37,139 nucleotides of DNA, taken from positions 1 through 37,139 of the forward strand of contig CAZSOQ010000016.1 of the NCBI GenBank assembly GCA_964608495.1. Reading direction: 5' to 3'. The DNA comes from JAKORR01 sp964608495. Lineage in GTDB: Bacteria > Armatimonadota > Zipacnadia > Zipacnadales > FEN-943. Of this stretch, positions 33,172 through 37,139 are shown one piece after another. The translations under genes were made by a program, and so were the position numbers. Below the pieces are notes generated by a model. It saw nothing but the letters and a program-made list of their open reading frames with translations, was not told the origin of the DNA and ran no database searches. How positions within the stretch are numbered: the first letter of the stretch is position 1; each line of letters begins with the position of its first letter.

Positions 33172-34854
33172 ATGGTCAAAGGGACACGGATAGTGCAAGC
33201 AGTGGTCTTCGTGGCTGCGGCGGCGGCAGCCCTAGGCCAGACACCGAACCCAACGGGCGCCGGGGCCTTGCCGTCCGACTACCGGATACGCGTGGGCGAC
33301 ACGGTGAGCCTCGTCGTCCAGAATCACCCCGAATACAGCCTGCCCAGCGTCGTCGTGCCGCCGGATGGCCTGGTGACGCACCCGTTGGGAGAGAAGATCA
33401 GGCTCTCGGGGAAGACGGTTCAGGAAGTGACCGAAGAGGTGCTGGCCCTGCTGCGCAAGGAGTTGCGCTATCCGGCGCTCACGGTGAACGTGACGGCGCA
33501 CACACCGCTGAGTGTCTCCATCCTGGGCGAGGTACGCGTCGCCGGCACCTACGACCTGACGCCCCTGGGGGTTGACGAGATCAGCGTGGCTGCGGCAATC
33601 GGCATGGCCGGCGGCTACACGGAGTCCGCGGACCGGGCCTACGTGTCCATCGCGCGGAAGGGTCAGCAGCCGCAGGAGGTCGCCCTGGACGGCACCCAGG
33701 AGGACACGCTGATGCTGCACCCCGGCGACACTCTCGTCGTGCCTCGGATGACGACCGTGGTGACGGTGCTGGGCGAGGTAAACAGGCCCGGCCGGTACAC
33801 GATGGCGCGCGACGACAACCTGCTCTCCGTGATAGGTCAGGCGGGGGACCTCAAGCCCACGGCGGATCGGCAGAAGGCGCTGCTGATGCATGCCGACGGT
33901 CGCCAGGAGGAACTGGACATCGCGGGGCTGCTGGCGGGCAGGGTAGACGCCTCCAAAGTCCCGGCCCTCGAGAACGGTGACAGCGTGGTGTTCCTGGCAG
34001 CACGCAACGACGTGGTCGTCCTGGGCGAGGTGACTAGCCCCGGGCCGGTCCCCCTCACGGCGCAGATGACGATGTTGGATGCCCTGGCGGAGCGCGGCGG
34101 CCCTGCGCAGGCCGCGGACCTCACCCGCACTCTCCTCGTCCACGCGGACGGGACCCAGATCGAGGTGGACCTGTCCGGGCTGGCGGAGGGCGGCCTCAGG
34201 GTCGGAGACCTGCCGGCCCTCAGGGGCGGAGACACGATCGTGGTGATGCGTGGTCGGCGGGACGTGATCGTGCTGGGGGAGGTGATGCAGCCCGGGCGCG
34301 TGGACCTGCTGCAGAGGATGACGGTGGCCGACGCTCTGGCGGCCGTGGGCGGGCCGACCGAGCGCGCGGACCTGCAGCGCATCGAGGTGACCGACCGGGA
34401 CGGCAAGTCGCGGATCGTCAAGCTGGCCGACGCAACCGGCGACCTCACAGTGACGAATCAGGAGTCAGCAAGGTTGGTAGGTGGCGAGACGGTGACGGTC
34501 CACCGCAAGCCCTTGCTCGTCGCCACCGTCCTCGGTTTCGTCCAGCGGCCTGGCAAGGTCGAGTTCGAGCCGGGCGAGCGCGTCGCGGATGTGGTCTCGA
34601 GGGCCGGCGGATGGGTCCCCGGCCAAGCCAAGCCGCATGAGACGATGGTGATCAGGCCGGGCCCGACGCCCACCCAGGCGGAAGTGGTGCAGTGTGATCT
34701 GACCAAGGTGTTGCAGGGGCAGGACCTGGAGCAGAACGTAGCGATCGGCAACGGCGATGTGGTGTATGTGCCCGGCGTGGTCGAGAAGCAGGGCGGCGCG
34801 ATGCAGGACGTCGCCCGGCTGCTGGGGCTGGCGGCGCTCATCTCGAGGTTCTGA
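33172..34854 (+). CDS. Wza-like polysaccharide export protein with five SLBB domains
   Basis: 560 residues, ATG with AGGAGG 6 nt upstream. A signal peptide (VVFVAAAAAALGQ) has no lipobox cysteine, unlike Wza. Residues about 35-115 are the Poly_export (PES) domain (DYRIRVGDTVSLVVQNHPEYSL, GLVTHPLGEKIRL). Five SLBB repeats follow, each starting with a V-L-G-E-V-type motif at 33514, 33760, 34012, 34264 and 34522. The spacing is a regular 246-258 bp. The C-terminus (DVARLLGLAALISRF) is a hydrophobic helix ending in Phe, as expected for the outer-membrane anchor. The predicted role is the outer-membrane channel for exopolysaccharide. It is 75 bp upstream of its co-polymerase gene. Confidence 0.92.
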   Translation: MVKGTRIVQAVVFVAAAAAALGQTPNPTGAGALPSDYRIRVGDTVSLVVQNHPEYSLPSVVVPPDGLVTHPLGEKIRLSGKTVQEVTEEVLALLRKELRYPALTVNVTAHTPLSVSILGEVRVAGTYDLTPLGVDEISVAAAIGMAGGYTESADRAYVSIARKGQQPQEVALDGTQEDTLMLHPGDTLVVPRMTTVVTVLGEVNRPGRYTMARDDNLLSVIGQAGDLKPTADRQKALLMHADGRQEELDIAGLLAGRVDASKVPALENGDSVVFLAARNDVVVLGEVTSPGPVPLTAQMTMLDALAERGGPAQAADLTRTLLVHADGTQIEVDLSGLAEGGLRVGDLPALRGGDTIVVMRGRRDVIVLGEVMQPGRVDLLQRMTVADALAAVGGPTERADLQRIEVTDRDGKSRIVKLADATGDLTVTNQESARLVGGETVTVHRKPLLVATVLGFVQRPGKVEFEPGERVADVVSRAGGWVPGQAKPHETMVIRPGPTPTQAEVVQCDLTKVLQGQDLEQNVAIGNGDVVYVPGVVEKQGGAMQDVARLLGLAALISRF

Positions 34855-34929
34855 GGCACCCTACCAGGTCATCGCCACGAGCGAGGCAAGCGACAGCGGA
34901 CACCGCGGGACCTGCTCGGAGGGAAATAG

Positions 34930-37139
34930 ATGAGTCTCGACATCAGCGGGGGGATACCTGCAAGCGGGCTGGGGGGCCCCGGCAAGATGCTGCCGTCCGA
35001 GCCGGACCTGCGGACCCACCTGGACGTACTGGTGCGTCGGCGATGGTGGTTGCTGGGCCCCGTGCTCGTGGGAGTGGCGGTGGCGCTACTGTACTCCACG
35101 GTGGTGACCCCCCTGTACGTGGTGACCGCCACGCTGAAGGGCCCGGCGGCCCCGGCGAGCACGAGCACCACGCTGGGCCTGATCACCAGTGTCATCGGCA
35201 ACCCGGCATTGGTCGAGGGCGGCGACGACCTAGATGTGCTCAAGAGCTGGTTGCTGCAGGAGCGGGCCGTGGCTCTGCTGATGGGCCACCCGGACTTGTG
35301 GCGGGAGTACACGCTGGGCAAGCACGTGCTCGGCACCGTCCGGGACCTGCCGAAGGAAGCCCGGGCCACCTACCGCACGGCGCCTCAGGTCGAGCACCCT
35401 CCTCTGAAGGAGCTGCAGATGCTGAGGACGATGGAGGTGGCGACTTCCAACACCGGGCCGGCCATCAAGCTGAAGGTCGTCACCGAGCGCGTCGAGGACG
35501 GATGTGACCTTCTCAACGCGGTGACGGCGGCGTACCTGCTCAGGCGCGTCGAGGACTCGCGGACGTGGACGGAGATAGGCCTGGAGAACATCCGCCAGCA
35601 GTTGACGAAGGCCGAGGAGCGCATGAACACCGCGGAAGTGGGGGTCAAGGAGTTCCGGGAACGGCACAATCTAGTGGACGCGCCCGAGCAGGCCAGGCAA
35701 CTGGTCGGCGTGGCGGGCACGATGGAGGCCGACGCCGCGACCCTGCGAGCCTCGCTGCCGTCCGAGGAGGCCCTTCTGAGGCAGCTCACGAAGACGATAG
35801 AGGGCCAGGACGCCGGGTTCGCTCGCGCTCGCGTCCCCAAGCTGAACCCTCTCGTGGCCGAGCTCGAGTCCAAGCTGAACATCCTCTACACGCAGCGCAT
35901 GAACCTGCTGCTCGAGTACACCGAGGGGAGCACGAAGGTCCAGGCGGTGGATGTCCAGATAGCGTCGGTGAAGGAGCAACTGGAGGAGGCGCCGCGACAG
36001 GTCCTGGCGCCCCTGACGGAGACGGAGGGGGCGCCCTACGGGACGATGGTGGAGCAGTGGCTGCAGCAGCAGGCAAAGGTGGTGGGGATGCGGGCCAAGC
36101 TCCCGGCGGTAGAGAGGGTCCTGGGGCAGGCGCACGAGCAGATGCGAAGGATGCCGACCCTTGCTCTGCAGCTCGCGCGGCTCGAAAGAGACGCGCAGGA
36201 TGCGCAGGCTCGGTACTTGAAGCTTAGGCAGGAAGAGACGGAGTACGCGATGCTGCAGGAGAGTGAGATCAGCAAGGCGCGCGTTCTCGCACCGGCGCGC
36301 GTGCCGCCGTGGCAGCCAGCTCAGTGCGTGCGGCCGCGGCGGGTCATGAGCCTGGCCCTGGGCGTCCTGGGCGGCTTCACGGTCGGCCTGCTGCTGGCCC
36401 TGGGTGTCGAGTACTTCCAGGACGTGTACCCGAGCCTGGCGGTGGCCGAGGCGGCCATTGGCGTGCCCTTGCTGGGAAGCATCTCCCTGGTGCGGGGGCA
36501 CCGCGTGACCCTCCTGTGCGCCGAGGATGCGCCGGAGTGGTTGGCGGAGGAGGTGCTCGGGGCACACGTCAACATCTCCTTCGCTCTGCCCGGGGCGGCC
36601 AGCCGCGCTATCTGCATCACCAGTCCCGGGCGGGCCGAGGGGAAGACGATGCTGGCCTGCAACCTGGCGCTGGCTGAGGTCCATGCGGGCGGCACGGCCG
36701 TGGTCGTGGACTGCAACACCCAGGCGCCGCGCGTGCACGAGCTCTTCGGCCTGGCGGGACAGCCGGGCCTGAGCGATGTCCTCAGGGGCGACGTGGCCCT
36801 CGAGGAAGCCCTGCACCATCCCTACTCCCACGACCAGATCGCCGTGATGCCCATCGGTTCCGACCATACCCAGGGCCGGGCGACCTCCGCCGCGGGCATC
36901 ATCGGCCTGCAGATGCGCGACAAGAAGCTCGTGAGCATCATCGAGGAGTTGCGCAGCCGCTACAGCATGGTGATCCTCGACGGGCCCGAGGCGAGCCGCT
37001 TCGGCGACGCCCAGGTGCTGGCCGTGAGCTCGGACGGCACGGTGCTCGTCATGGTGCCCGGGCGCACCCGCCGCGACAGCACGCGTCGGGCACTGATGCT
37101 GCTCGGCCAGGCGGGGGCTCGTGTGATCGGCATGGTGGG
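34930..37139 (+). CDS. Wzc/PCP-2-like polysaccharide co-polymerase with degenerate BY-kinase domain (3' end cut off)
   Basis: About 736 codons are visible, from ATG 34930 with GGAGGG 6 nt upstream. A Wzz domain starts with DLRTHLDVLVRRRWWLLGPV and a transmembrane helix (residues about 37-55). A long coiled-coil part (QQLTKAEERMNTAEVGVKEF) and a second helix (LALGVLGGFTVGLLLALGV, near 475) follow. Then a cytoplasmic P-loop domain: TSPGRAEGKTMLACNLA (Walker A, residue about 565), VVVDCNTQAPRVHELFGL (Walker A'), MVILDGPEASRFGDAQVLA (Walker B). Compared with E. coli Wzc, A' has DCN where DCD is expected, B has DGPE for DTPP, and the NPxELL motif is missing. The C-terminal tyrosine cluster, if any, lies beyond the window. 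Confidence 0.9.
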   Translation, partial: MSLDISGGIPASGLGGPGKMLPSEPDLRTHLDVLVRRRWWLLGPVLVGVAVALLYSTVVTPLYVVTATLKGPAAPASTSTTLGLITSVIGNPALVEGGDDLDVLKSWLLQERAVALLMGHPDLWREYTLGKHVLGTVRDLPKEARATYRTAPQVEHPPLKELQMLRTMEVATSNTGPAIKLKVVTERVEDGCDLLNAVTAAYLLRRVEDSRTWTEIGLENIRQQLTKAEERMNTAEVGVKEFRERHNLVDAPEQARQLVGVAGTMEADAATLRASLPSEEALLRQLTKTIEGQDAGFARARVPKLNPLVAELESKLNILYTQRMNLLLEYTEGSTKVQAVDVQIASVKEQLEEAPRQVLAPLTETEGAPYGTMVEQWLQQQAKVVGMRAKLPAVERVLGQAHEQMRRMPTLALQLARLERDAQDAQARYLKLRQEETEYAMLQESEISKARVLAPARVPPWQPAQCVRPRRVMSLALGVLGGFTVGLLLALGVEYFQDVYPSLAVAEAAIGVPLLGSISLVRGHRVTLLCAEDAPEWLAEEVLGAHVNISFALPGAASRAICITSPGRAEGKTMLACNLALAEVHAGGTAVVVDCNTQAPRVHELFGLAGQPGLSDVLRGDVALEEALHHPYSHDQIAVMPIGSDHTQGRATSAAGIIGLQMRDKKLVSIIEELRSRYSMVILDGPEASRFGDAQVLAVSSDGTVLVMVPGRTRRDSTRRALMLLGQAGARVIGMV

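Noticed and set aside
1..37139. tRNA or rRNA genes, CRISPR arrays, insertion sequences
   Set aside because: No tRNA-like fold, rRNA core sequence, regularly spaced direct repeats or transposase was seen by eye; a tRNA scan would settle the small RNAs.

Overview
The window is high-GC DNA (roughly two thirds G+C by eye) from a bacterium with an outer membrane. The diderm call rests on an S-layer-homology (SLH) outer-membrane barrel protein ending in Phe, a Wza-like polysaccharide export protein and a Wzc-like co-polymerase. A PEP-CTERM sorting tail, several secreted glycan-active proteins (DUF6259, GH99/WbsX-like), TPR-DUF5684 and SLH proteins together suggest an Armatimonadota-like or related candidate-phylum / Planctomycetes-like organism. 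That assignment is inference; no rRNA or tRNA gene was found to anchor it.

Left part (1-4.1 kb): two tandem paralogous secreted proteins on the minus strand (the first cut by the window edge, the second with a PEP-CTERM tail) have matching promoters. They are followed by a cytoplasmic WbsX/GH99-like protein and a solitary SPPY-type DNA methyltransferase. Centre-left (4.1-15.2 kb): a 1485-residue secreted GH99-like protein overlaps a secreted GATase-like protein. A tight operon of DUF4129, DUF4350 and MoxR ATPase follows, overlapping stop to start and with no DUF58 partner here. A convergent secreted DUF6259 glycosidase-like protein closes this part.

Centre (15.4-23.2 kb): an OmpM-like protein built as SLH, collagen-like Gly-X-Y repeat, coiled coil and beta-barrel, which is the most unusual gene in the window. 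Then come a second SPPY methyltransferase of opposite motif order, an S41B-type peptidase, a TPR-DUF5684 membrane protein, and an mgtE-amidohydrolase pair.

Right part (23.6-37.1 kb): a secreted CBM plus TIM-barrel protein, then a surface-polysaccharide locus. On the minus strand this reads gmhB-like phosphatase, NAD-dependent epimerase, hddC-like nucleotidyltransferase, Wzx/MATE-like flippase, SAM methyltransferase, and an alkaline-phosphatase-superfamily enzyme under its own promoter. On the plus strand, from a divergent promoter region, are a five-SLBB export protein and a polysaccharide co-polymerase with a degenerate BY-kinase domain, cut by the window end. Together these would make an activated (possibly heptose-type) sugar, assemble and flip a lipid-linked glycan, and export it. 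PEP-CTERM proteins are classically found in genomes with such exopolysaccharide loci, so the two ends of the window may be functionally related.

Promoters found by eye are mostly sigma70-like (TTGAC-type -35, 17-18 bp spacer), several with short 25-35 nt leaders. Start codons were chosen mainly by GGAGG-type ribosome binding sites and signal peptides.
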